Positions 1 to 10,424 of a stretch of DNA of 64,000 nt are shown one piece after another. The first letter of the stretch is position 1; every line of letters begins with the position of its first letter. The notes under the pieces are model-generated. The model saw only the letters and a program-made list of their open reading frames with translations. It was not told where the DNA came from and did no database searches. The position numbers and the translations under genes are program-made. The stretch comes from Pedobacter sp. HDW13 (lineage in GTDB: Bacteria; Bacteroidota; Bacteroidia; Sphingobacteriales; Sphingobacteriaceae), in NCBI RefSeq assembly GCF_011303555.1, contig NZ_CP049868.1, forward strand, positions 5,270,001 through 5,334,000, read 5' to 3'.

Positions 1-811
1 AGGTCGCATCAAACGAAAGTTGTCTTTCGCCTTTCATACTGTTACCTCTAATGCTGGTGTTGTAGCGATCGGCATTACCCACACCTGCTGAAGCACGGGC
101 AAAATAGCCCTTCTTTTTATCTTCCTGGATGGTTAGGTTCAGGATTTTCTCGGGTTCGCCGGTTTTAATGCCGGTTAATTTAGCCTGATCACCATAGTCA
201 TCAATAAATTGCAGGTTTTTAATAATATCAGCCGGCAGGTTTTTAATCGCAGTTGCCACATCCGTGCCGAAGAAATCCTTTCCATTAACCCGTATTTTGG
301 TTATGGGCGCACCCTGACTCGTTACATTACCATCTTTATCTACTTTTACGCCGGGCAGCTTTTTAAGTACTTCGTCTACAGCATCACCTTCTCTCACCGG
401 AAAGGCTTTGGCATTAAAACTCACCGTATCTTCTGTTACTTTTACTGGGGGAACACCCGATATCACTACGGCATCGAGCGTATTGGAAGATGGCTTTAGT
501 TTAATGTTTTCGATAGTAAGGCTATTTCCCTTTTCAATCAGATACTGTTTGGTAAAAGTATCATAACCAATAAAGGCAGCCGATAAGGTAAACTGTTTGG
601 ATTTAATTTTGGCAATGATAAAGGTGCCATCCGGATTGGCTGAGATGCCAACACTATCGGTTTTCGATTTAATTCTAACTACAGCTCCGGGTAAAGGCTG
701 GCCGGCGGTATCGAGCACGATGCCCTTAACAGAATAATTTTGGGCAAAGCTGTTTAAGCAAAATCCTGCAAGCAGGAGCAGCAGCCAGGCCGACTTAATA
801 AAAAACTTCAT
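1..811 (-). CDS. Outer membrane beta-barrel / TonB-receptor-like protein, N-terminal part (runs off window)
   Basis: The reading frame opens at the ATG complementary to 809-811 and stays open for 270 codons to the window edge, so only the N-terminal part is seen. It starts with a signal peptide (MKFFIKSAWLLLLLAGFCLN, cleavage probably after SFAQ). A carboxypeptidase-regulatory-like domain follows (about residues 28-100), then a plug-like domain with the sequence RVNGKDFFGTDVATAIKNLP. It belongs to the same family as the complete gene at 53098-55869, whose members resemble TonB-dependent receptors but are often annotated only as outer membrane beta-barrel proteins. The substrate is unknown. 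A near-consensus -7 element (TACCTTTA on the minus strand) lies close upstream, around 827-834. Family assignment is firm; function is open. Confidence 0.85.
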   Translation of the reverse strand, partial: MKFFIKSAWLLLLLAGFCLNSFAQNYSVKGIVLDTAGQPLPGAVVRIKSKTDSVGISANPDGTFIIAKIKSKQFTLSAAFIGYDTFTKQYLIEKGNSLTIENIKLKPSSNTLDAVVISGVPPVKVTEDTVSFNAKAFPVREGDAVDEVLKKLPGVKVDKDGNVTSQGAPITKIRVNGKDFFGTDVATAIKNLPADIIKNLQFIDDYGDQAKLTGIKTGEPEKILNLTIQEDKKKGYFARASAGVGNADRYNTSIRGNSMKGERQLSFDAT

Positions 812-938
812 AATACATTTGTGTGCTATAAAGGTACACTACAGGCTTTTAAAAGCTGTGGCGCGTAATCAACATGTTACCGATTGTTCTGTAAAGGATA
901 TGTGATAAAGTAAGATGTGATGCACAGGAGTAGAGGAT

Positions 939-984
939 CGTCATTGCGAGGTGCCTTTTTCAGCCGTTCCTCCTCGCAATGACG
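939..984. repeat. Dispersed palindrome, CGTCATTGCGAGG type
   Basis: A perfect 13-bp inverted repeat (CGTCATTGCGAGG at 939-951, CCTCGCAATGACG at 972-984) encloses a 20-bp loop. It sits between two minus-strand genes and is followed on the plus strand by a T-rich run. It resembles the short palindromic repeats scattered through Bacteroidota spacers and could also act as a terminator for the DUF4397 gene. Confidence 0.7.
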
Positions 985-1024
985 ATTTTCTTTTTTTAGG
1001 CTTTTCGAATAAGCTACACGCCCT

Positions 1025-1714
1025 TTATTTATTGGTTATAACGGTCATTTTAACATTGGCGCTATTTTCGCTTCTGTCGCCGGTTGCAATAATGGTGTAA
1101 ATCTTTCCGTTTTCGATTTTTACCTTTTCAAGGCTATTGATCACCTGGTTATTTCCGGTTTCGCGTAAGTCGAAGTCAACTTCGGCAGCTACCGCCATGT
1201 TTTCGAAATTGGTAGCGCTTTTATAAGCCAGATTACTAAATACAGGCTGTTTTCCACGCACGTTTAAATCAAGCCCCTTTGCGCCCTGACTTAAGTTAAC
1301 AAAACGGATTTTTCCACTGTCTTTTATGGGCACGTTAAGGTTATCTTCGGTTAAAACCAGCGTGGGCGCGCTTGCTGTACCGCAAATAAATACCGAATAA
1401 TTGCGACCTGCGGTAAGGGTAAAATCGGCACTGGCAAGCGTAGCCGACGAAACTGTGTTGCTTACCTTAACTGTTAATTTTCCTTCAGGTACTTCGCTGT
1501 AGTCGCTGTGGAGCAAGGCATCCAGGCTCGCTTTTTTAATCCCATTAACGTAGAAGTCGAATTTGCCAGTAAGATCGAGACCGTTGTTGAACGATAGGGT
1601 AGCGGTTGTAGCTACAGGTTGATCAGTTTTGCTGTCCTTTTTGCAGGCAACAAGACTAAGGGCTAGTAGGCTTATAGCCATGACGTACTTCAAATAATTT
1701 ACTGTTTTTTTCAT
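1025..1714 (-). CDS. DUF4397 domain-containing lipoprotein
   Basis: A 229-residue protein with a lipoprotein signal peptide; the lipobox is LSLVAC with Cys at residue 24, followed by KKDSK. The rest reads as two successive beta-rich modules of the DUF4397 type, with phrases such as IRFVNLSQGAKGLDLNV and FDFYVNG that are typical of the family. It is therefore probably anchored to the outer membrane or periplasmic face. No function is established for the family. It is transcribed alone on the minus strand, with the palindrome at 939-984 downstream. The start is set by the signal peptide. Identity is fairly sure; role unknown. Confidence 0.75.
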   Translation of the reverse strand: MKKTVNYLKYVMAISLLALSLVACKKDSKTDQPVATTATLSFNNGLDLTGKFDFYVNGIKKASLDALLHSDYSEVPEGKLTVKVSNTVSSATLASADFTLTAGRNYSVFICGTASAPTLVLTEDNLNVPIKDSGKIRFVNLSQGAKGLDLNVRGKQPVFSNLAYKSATNFENMAVAAEVDFDLRETGNNQVINSLEKVKIENGKIYTIIATGDRSENSANVKMTVITNK

Positions 1715-4328
<2,614 letters not shown>

Positions 4329-4354
4329 CAGTTTTTAATTAGTCGTAAATACCG

Positions 4355-4386
4355 AAGGATTGCTGCATGCGGCAATCCTTTTTTTA
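4355..4386 (+). terminator. Rho-independent terminator of katG
   Basis: A 9-bp stem (AAGGATTGC / GCAATCCTT) with an 8-base loop is followed by a run of T, starting 27 bp after the katG stop codon. Confidence 0.85.
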
Positions 4387-4415
4387 TGTATACGATTAGG
4401 TACTACTTACTTCAT

Positions 4416-4440
4416 TGTCATCCTGAGCCTGTCGAAGGAC
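4416..4440. repeat. Half copy of a dispersed repeat (GTCATCCTGAG...GTCGAAGGAC)
   Basis: The words GTCATCCTGAG and CTGTCGAAGGAC are one arm of a repeat common in Bacteroidota spacers. No matching second arm is found nearby. A further fragment, GTCATCCGGAG, lies near 4556. Together with the element at 4615-4715 it makes the 580-bp spacer after katG a repeat-rich, gene-free stretch. Confidence 0.55.
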
Positions 4441-4614
4441 TTTTTAAGCAGTATTAGTTTATTTTTCTTCACCATATAAGGCAGGTAAGTTTCATATAAG
4501 CCTAAATGCCCTTAAATGTCTTAGGTGGTAAAAAGTATATTTTTATGTGCCATTGTCATCCGGAGTGTTAATTTATTGTATAAAAATCAATTTGAGTGAC
4601 AGCCCCTCAGGGGT

Positions 4615-4715
4615 CGTCATTTCGAGAGTAGTGCAACGTAGCCGAGAAATCTGTCTCTATAGATTTCTCCATTCCGCTGCCAGTGAAAAACTGGCTTGCT
4701 CCAGTCGAAATGACG
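4615..4715. repeat. Dispersed palindromic element, CGTCATTTCGAG type
   Basis: Outer arms CGTCATTTCGA (4615-4625) and TCGAAATGACG (4705-4715) are exact reverse complements. A second perfect hairpin is nested inside (GAGAAATCT 4644-4652, AGATTTCTC 4661-4669). The element shares its left part with the copy at 48525-48625. It could form a long structured RNA but shows no coding capacity; the reading frame across it is an accident. Confidence 0.75.
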
Positions 4716-4908
4716 ATTCTTCTATTCTGGCGTCAATGGTAGGTAAGTGGAATAACTTCGTTAAACAATGCTAGCTCACTTTTCTTAACCATAAAAGCAG
4801 ATAGGCGTCCTGTAAATCTAAATGCTCTTAAATGCCTTACATGGTAAAAAACAACGTAATAATTAGCATTAAGATTCCCGCTTTCGCAAATGACGATCCC
4901 GAAAAAAC

Positions 4909-5882
4909 TTAAGCCAACAAATACAGCACAGCAAGCAAGGCCGGTACCGAAATCAATACCCATAAAACCAGTCCTTGCAAAATGGGTTTAAAACCAACTG
5001 AAATAAATACCTCTTTTGATAGCCCCGAGCCAATCAGAAACAAAGTAAGCGTTAAACCAACTTTAGAAAGTTGTAAGATTTGGCTTCCAATAATTTTTAC
5101 AAAAGGCAAATAGGTATTCAGCACTATAGCCAGTACAAACAAAGCAATAAAGTAAGGGATTTTGATTTTAGCCCCTTGTTCCTGAATAACAACGAACTAA
5201 GTATAGCAATCGGAATAATCCATAAGGCCCTGGTTAACTTAACCGTGGTGGCAATTTGCAATGCCTCTGCGCCGTATTTACTGGCTGCACCTACTACCGA
5301 GCTGGTATCCTGAATAGCAATGGCGCTCCAAATCCCAAACTGCTGTTGCGAGAGTTGCAGGCTTTGACCAATAAGCGGGAAAATAAATAAAGCAACGGCA
5401 TTGAGGATAAAAATGGTGCCTAATGCAACACTAATTTGTTTTTCCTGCGCTTTAATTACCGGAGAAATGGCAGCAATGGCGCTGCCGCCACAAATGGCTG
5501 TACCAACTGTAATCAGAAATGACGATTTGCGGTCTACCTTTAAAAGCCTGCCCAATAGATAGCCCATAACCAGTGTGGTTAAGATAGATAAGATGGTAAA
5601 GGTAAAACCACTTTTGCCGGCCTGCAATGCCGAATCTACATTCATGCCAAAACCAAGTCCAACTACTGAAAATTGCAGCAGGATATGTGTAGCCTTGTGG
5701 TTAAGGTGTAAAAAAGGGTGGCCGATAGATTGCGCCACAACAATTCCCATTAAAAGTGCAACAGGAGGAGAGATAAATGGCATCAGACACAATAAAAGAA
5801 AAGCAAAAAAGATGATTTCCCTAACTGTGACCGATTTATTCAATATTTTATTATCCATGATTTTGTTGTTTTTACACGACAA
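4909..5882 (-). pseudogene. YeiH-family (putative sulfate exporter) membrane protein, frameshifted
   Basis: The N-terminal 240 or so residues read from 5882 and the last 70 or so are in another frame ending at 4909. The break lies at the C run 5172-5175 (GGGG in the sense strand). Adding one G restores a continuous protein of about 324 residues, reading RNKGAKIKIPYFIALFVLAI across the junction. The restored protein is a many-spanning inner membrane protein of the YeiH family, with LLQFSVVGLGFGMN and TAICGGSAIAAISPV as family-like stretches; the sulfate-exporter name is by homology only. The gene follows a LysR regulator on the same strand after 46 bp. A sequencing error in the homopolymer is at least as likely as a true pseudogene. 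Confidence 0.8.
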
Positions 5883-5928
5883 AGATGGGTAAGCCAGTGA
5901 GAGTTTAGAAATGAATAATTGCTATCTG

Positions 5929-6825
5929 TTATAACTTAAGGTTATGAGAGGCGAGGTGTTTGATAAAGATTTCCTGCAAGTCGGGCGTATCGCCCTGCTG
6001 CGTAATGAAATAGAATACACGAGTAATATCGAGCCCTTTAACATCAACAACCTTTAGCTCGCCACTTTTAAGCTCTTTGAGTATGGCATGGATAGACAGG
6101 AAAGCGAAAGCATTCGTATTAAGGAGATAAGCCTTTATACTTTCGGCACTTTCCAGTTCCAGATCCCTGTTGAGTTGCGATAAACTTAAACCTACATTTT
6201 TCAGTGCAGCAGCCACTACTTCAAGCGAACCAGAACCCGGCTCGCGCAAAACCAGGGGTAGTTTCTGGAGATCACCTAGACTAATAGTGGTTTTTTTGAC
6301 CATCGGATTAGTATTGCTGGTACAGAGTACAATTTCATCCTGAACAAATGGCGTATATTTAATGTGCGGGCGTTTAGATTGCCCTTCAACCAATCCAAGG
6401 TCAATTTTATTTTCAATTAACAGGTTTTCTATCGCTTCGGTGTTGTTCGATTTAAGCGATACGGTGATATCAGGGAATTGCTGTCGGAAAGAAGCCAGAT
6501 ATTTAGGTAAAAAATATTGGGCAATGGTTGTACTTGCTCCCATGCGAAGCGTTCCCTTGATATTTTTAGCGAGAGTAGAAAGCTCAAAATCAATATTACG
6601 GTGGATGTTTATTAGCGCTTCGGCGTGTTTCAAAAGGATATTGCCAGCCTGGGTAATTTTAATTTTCGTTCCATTACGGTCGAAAAGCCTGGTTTTATAA
6701 AAAGCCTCTATCTCCTGTATATGCTTGGTAACTGCGGGTTGTGTAATAAATAATTCTTCAGCAGCCCTGGTAAAATTAAGCCGCTTGGCCACGATATAAA
6801 AAACCTTCAGTCTAAAGTCAAACAT
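5929..6825 (-). CDS. LysR-family transcriptional regulator
   Basis: A 298-residue regulator with the N-terminal winged helix-turn-helix of LysR proteins (NFTRAAEELFITQPAVTKHI, about residues 17-36) and a C-terminal periplasmic-binding-protein-like effector domain from about residue 90. Length and layout are normal. It lies directly upstream of the YeiH-type gene on the same strand, 46 bp apart, and probably controls it; in enterobacteria the LysR regulator YeiE is the neighbour of yeiH. The effector is unknown, and a sulfur compound is only a guess from the neighbour. Upstream lies a 182-bp divergent spacer shared with the AAA ATPase gene. Confidence 0.88.
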   Translation of the reverse strand: MFDFRLKVFYIVAKRLNFTRAAEELFITQPAVTKHIQEIEAFYKTRLFDRNGTKIKITQAGNILLKHAEALINIHRNIDFELSTLAKNIKGTLRMGASTTIAQYFLPKYLASFRQQFPDITVSLKSNNTEAIENLLIENKIDLGLVEGQSKRPHIKYTPFVQDEIVLCTSNTNPMVKKTTISLGDLQKLPLVLREPGSGSLEVVAAALKNVGLSLSQLNRDLELESAESIKAYLLNTNAFAFLSIHAILKELKSGELKVVDVKGLDITRVFYFITQQGDTPDLQEIFIKHLASHNLKL

Positions 6826-6976
6826 CTAAAATACGGATTATGCTTTTGCAGTCTGCTAAATTAACGAAATATGTGATTTAGTCATGTAAATTAACCCAAA
6901 GGCTGGCTGATATGCTAAAGATATGTAAATACTTAGCCTGTTTATTGCAGTTTACGATTAAATCCGTGCTTATTTT

Positions 6977-6984
6977 TATTTTTG
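6977..6984 (+). promoter_or_regulatory. Candidate -7 element upstream of AAA ATPase gene
   Basis: TATTTTTG fits the Bacteroidota -7 consensus TAnnTTTG and lies 23 bp before the start codon. I see no good -33 partner, so this is weak. Confidence 0.3.
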
Positions 6985-7007
6985 CAGCACAATAACACCT
7001 AAAAGGG

Positions 7008-7757
7008 ATGATGAACATAACCGACCTGATTATAAGCGATAAAGAACAGATCCAGTTAAACGATTTGTTTTTAGACGAATATAATCGAACCATGCTTAAC
7101 CAGCTGATCAGAGAGCATAGTTACATAGAACAGCTGCGCCAGTACGAATTGCCGGTTAATAATAAAGTGATGTTGCATGGTAGCTCGGGTTGTGGTAAAA
7201 CTACTACAGCTAAAGCCATTGCGGCTGCACTGGGTAAGAACCTGCTTGTGCTTAATCTCAGTAATGTAATCAGCGCCCGCTTAGGCGAAACCGCCCAGCA
7301 TGTTAAAATGGTTTTCGATAAGGCCAAAAGGGAGAAAGCGGTTCTTTTTCTGGATGAGTTTGATCAGATAGGTAAGGCAAGGAGCGAGGGCGACAAAGAT
7401 GTTGGCGAAATGCACAGGCTGGTTAATACCATGATCCAGATGATTGACTATTTCCCTGAAAATGCGCTGTTAATCTGTGCCACCAATTACGAATCATTCA
7501 TCGATCCGGCTTTGTTAAGGCGTTTTCAACTTAGGTTAAGCTTTACCATGCCTGGCAACGCAGTGCTGGATGCTTACTACGATAAACTGCTTTCGCGTTT
7601 TCCTGAGCATATCCGGATCATTGAGCGCAAATATGGTATATCCTTTGCCGAAGCCAAAGATCATGCTTATCGACTGGTTAAAGGTGTGCTAATCAGTGAA
7701 TTTGAGCTGCAAACAACTTTAAGCGAAGTAGAAGAAACCCAAATACTGGCCAATTAG
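7008..7757 (+). CDS. Small AAA-family ATPase
   Basis: A 249-residue protein with one AAA module. Walker A is GSSGCGKTT (58-66), Walker B is AVLFLDEFD (111-119), sensor 1 is Asn160 in ICATNYESF, and the likely arginine finger is in LLRRFQ (Arg171/172). The short region in front has no recognisable partner-binding domain, and there is no protease domain or zinc finger, so the substrate cannot be read. Its neighbour 15 bp downstream is a conserved CxxC protein, which may be co-transcribed. It looks like a stand-alone AAA protein of the kind often called an AAA family ATPase; a chaperone-like or remodelling role is a family-level inference. Confidence 0.8.
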   Translation: MMNITDLIISDKEQIQLNDLFLDEYNRTMLNQLIREHSYIEQLRQYELPVNNKVMLHGSSGCGKTTTAKAIAAALGKNLLVLNLSNVISARLGETAQHVKMVFDKAKREKAVLFLDEFDQIGKARSEGDKDVGEMHRLVNTMIQMIDYFPENALLICATNYESFIDPALLRRFQLRLSFTMPGNAVLDAYYDKLLSRFPEHIRIIERKYGISFAEAKDHAYRLVKGVLISEFELQTTLSEVEETQILAN

Positions 7758-7772
7758 CATTCAAACACAGGT

Positions 7773-8383
7773 ATGTTGCAAAACCGGGTAAATCCATTTG
7801 GTGAGATTATTAAAACCAGGCATAGAGGCAGCTGGCTGGGCAACCGTGGGGTAATCCACAACAATACTCAAGAAATCGTACGCCAGTTTAAGGTTAAAGC
7901 ATGGATAACCTGTGTGCTCGAATTTAGGGCAGGCACCGCGAGGTAATGCAACCCAATCGCTGGACTGAGCTTTTCTTTTTAGACGAGGCCACTGCTTTTG
8001 CAGCCGGACACAGGCCTTGCTTTCAATGCCGCTATGCAGATCACCAGCGTTTTAAATTGTTTTGGCTAAAAGGCAATCCCGGGTATCAGTTCAACATAAA
8101 AACTGCGGTAACGGAAATTGATAATATCCTCCATCAGGAAAGAATCACAGCCGATAAAACTAAAGTTTATTACCACGAAAGTTTGGATGCGTTGCCTGAC
8201 GGAACTTTTGTGTCCTATCAAAATAATCCTTACCTCGTTAAAGAAAAACAACTGCACCTGTGGACACCAGCAGGTTACGAGAAGGCTGTTACTTTTCCCG
8301 TTTTGGATAAAATAGCTGTATTAACGCCTAAATCCTTTGTAAATATGTTTGCTGTTGGCTATGCGCCGCAGATGATGGCTTAG
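7773..8383 (+). pseudogene. Conserved CxxC protein, frameshifted
   Basis: The first 52 or so codons run from ATG 7773 and hit a stop after the G run at 7927-7929; the remaining part is open to 8383 in the next frame. Adding one G gives VLEFRGRHREVMQPNRWTEL across the break and a protein of about 203 residues. It looks like a widespread uncharacterised family with a start of the type QNRVNPFGEI, then GSWLGNRG, then FLDEATAFAAGHRPCFQCR. The CxxC in HRPCFQCR may bind metal or be redox active. Function is unknown. Because both halves read like one conserved protein, a base-calling error in the homopolymer is plausible. Confidence 0.72.
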
Positions 8384-8505
8384 CTTTTTTACTGAATGCG
8401 GAGATTAGCTAAAGAATCTCAATCTTTCTTGGTTTTGTCTCTATTTGGAACGTTGCCGTTAAATTCATTCGATAAAATATTATCATTGTGGTTCAACACA
8501 ACACA

Positions 8506-9593
8506 ATGAACTTAAGTACTACACCAAATGGCCTGTTAAAAACCAAACAGCATTTCGAAATTTTAGATGGTCTCAGAGGACTGGCTGCGGTAGCAGTCGT
8601 CGTTTTTCATTTTATGGAGTTTGCTACTCCCGATTACAAAGACAACTTTATTGCACATGCTTACCTGGCAGTCGATTTCTTTTTCTGCCTTTCTGGTTTC
8701 GTTATTGCCTATGCTTACGATCACAAAATAGCAGATCTGGGTATTATTCCTTTCTTAAAACTCAGGTTCATCCGCCTGCATCCGCTCGTAATTATCGGTT
8801 CCGTTATTGGGGTGTTTGCCTTCATTTTCGATCCATTTAGTAATCTTCAGGCGGTTTATGGTTTTGGGCAAACCTTTATTATGTTTCTTTCTTCATGCTT
8901 TATGGTGCCTTATCCGCTGGTGCAGGAGCGTTATTTTAATCTCTTTCACCTCAATCCGCCAACCTGGTCGTTATTTTGGGAGTATATTGCCAACATTGCT
9001 TATGCGGTGCTGCTCATTAAATTGCCCAATAAGGTACTGTGGTTCCTAACCGCAATTGCTGCGGTAATGCTAGGGTTTGAGGCGCAAAAGGCAGGTTACC
9101 TCGGCGTAGGGTGGGGTGGCGATAATTTTTTAGGCGGGGGCATCAGGGTTTTGTATGCTTTCCTTGCCGGAATTTTAGTGTACCGTTCTAAATGGATTAT
9201 TCGTTCAAAACTGGGTTTCGTTTCAATGGGGATTTTACTTCTGGCGGTTTTTCTTGTCCCTTTTTCCAAAGCAAATTCCATTATCGATCCGCTTCTGATA
9301 ATAATTTATTTTCCTTTTCTAGTGGCCCTGGGGCAGGCGCTACACTGCAACCAAAGCTGGCCAAAATCTGCAAATCCTCAGGCGATATTTCTTATCCGCT
9401 TTATGTAATCCATTACCCTTTTCTTTGGCTCTTTTTAAGTTATATCGAAGTGAATAAGCCCACTATGGCAACTATGCAATGGCTCATTCCTACAGGCACA
9501 TTTGCACTGGTTTTGCTGGCTTATGGTATACTTGTTTTTGTCGATCTTCCTATACGGAAATACCTTAAAAGTATCATGTTTAAGAAAGCTTAA
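8506..9593 (+). pseudogene. Acyltransferase-3 family membrane protein (OafA/YrhL-like), frameshifted
   Basis: Opens with HFEILDGLRGLAAVAVVVFH, the typical start of acyltransferase-3 proteins that transfer acyl groups to exported polysaccharide or lipid. About ten membrane helices follow. The frame breaks at the G run 9330-9333; adding one G joins FLVALGAGATLQPKLAK to SSGDISYPLYVIHYPFLWL, and the repaired protein is about 362 residues, normal for the family. The conserved His and Arg of TM1-TM3 are seen (VVFHF, KLRFIRLHPL). I start at ATG 8506 rather than the GTG at 8488, since ATG lies just before the conserved region. No neighbouring glycan cluster indicates a substrate. Confidence 0.82.
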
Positions 9594-9905
9594 ATCACCA
9601 AATATTCACCTTTTTTTAATCATCATATCGATTTCTGACTGGTAATTATTCTCTTGTTTGTATTCATCTGGTATTTTAATTAAACTTTATAATATTTTGA
9701 TTATAAGAATTATAAATTGAATAGTTTTAAGCTTTTGTAATTTTAATAACGCGTTGATGCAATTAAGATAGTGACCAGTTAGATTCATTTTCTCAAACTA
9801 ACGATATTAGTATTTTTAGTGGTTTAAAATTCATGAATTGGATTTGAAAGGTGGTCGTTTTCGGGAGAAAAGATTCTGATAGAAATACTATTATTTTTAG
9901 TATTT
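9594..9905. other. AT-rich spacer
   Basis: Very AT-rich non-coding stretch after the acyltransferase gene. Apart from the inverted repeat that follows it (9906-9935), I see no hairpin with a T run, RNA gene or repeat. Confidence 0.4.
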
Positions 9906-9935
9906 ATTTTGTAGGTTTGTTTGTCCCTACAAAAT
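9906..9935. promoter_or_regulatory. 10-bp inverted repeat overlapping a candidate -7 element
   Basis: ATTTTGTAGG (9906-9915) and CCTACAAAAT (9926-9935) are exact reverse complements 10 bp apart, ending 4 bp before the ATG at 9940. The -7-like sequence TAGGTTTG (9912-9919) overlaps the left arm. This could be a repressor operator over the promoter, or a hairpin that hides the translation start. Confidence 0.5.
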
Positions 9936-9939
9936 AATT

Positions 9940-10422
9940 ATGATCGAGTTAGATTATTTCTTTACGCAAAATGATGAAAAATCAGGCCATTATCAGCTTA
10001 TTCAGTTTGCGCAGAACGAGCCATGGCGTTTGGTACAAGATGGAGAACTATTGGGGAGTTTAGAAAAGTGGAATGGTAAATGGCAGCAATTGAGTGGTAA
10101 TCCATTATCTGATGCCTTGTTGCAGGGTATCAGTAAAATGATCGAATCGCAGCACTATCATCAGCTGCCTGCAAAGCTCTTGTCGCGCTGGGGAAATGTA
10201 ATTGCCGAAGTGGTTACTAAATCAGATCATGAGTACCTGATCATTTGTAAAGAGGCGGTGAGTTTCAGAAGTTTTGTAACCATATTCTCAAAGTTTGTTT
10301 CTACTATGCTTAATGATGAATGGCCGGTAAGTTTTAAGCTTTTTAACGCTGATTTTAGCGAAGATTTCGAACTTACCGCCCATCCTGTTAAAGCTAGTTA
10401 TAGCTTCGGCTGGAAAGATTGA
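9940..10422 (+). CDS. Hypothetical protein, 160 residues
   Basis: I do not recognise this family. The protein is soluble-looking, with no signal peptide or membrane helix, acidic, and rich in aromatic residues (RWGNVIAEVV, FKLFNADFSEDFEL). The ATG follows the inverted repeat at 9906-9935 and the gene ends 2 bp before the end of the convergent gamma-glutamyltransferase-like gene. Base composition resembles the neighbours, so there is no sign of recent transfer. Confidence 0.6.
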   Translation: MIELDYFFTQNDEKSGHYQLIQFAQNEPWRLVQDGELLGSLEKWNGKWQQLSGNPLSDALLQGISKMIESQHYHQLPAKLLSRWGNVIAEVVTKSDHEYLIICKEAVSFRSFVTIFSKFVSTMLNDEWPVSFKLFNADFSEDFELTAHPVKASYSFGWKD

Positions 10423-10424
10423 AG

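Noticed and set aside
4615-4715. Repeats as a CRISPR array
   Set aside because: Only one element with nested hairpins, no regular spacers and no cas genes.
4547-4774. A 75-codon open frame after katG
   Set aside because: It runs across the palindromic repeat at 4615-4715 and its sequence is only that repeat translated.
5172-5175. Programmed ribosomal frameshifting in the YeiH gene
   Set aside because: There is no slippery heptamer with a following structure, and such shifting is not known for this family. Error or mutation is simpler.
7008-7757. An AAA ATPase-peptidase defence pair
   Set aside because: No subtilisin-like or other protease gene is adjacent; the neighbour is a CxxC protein.
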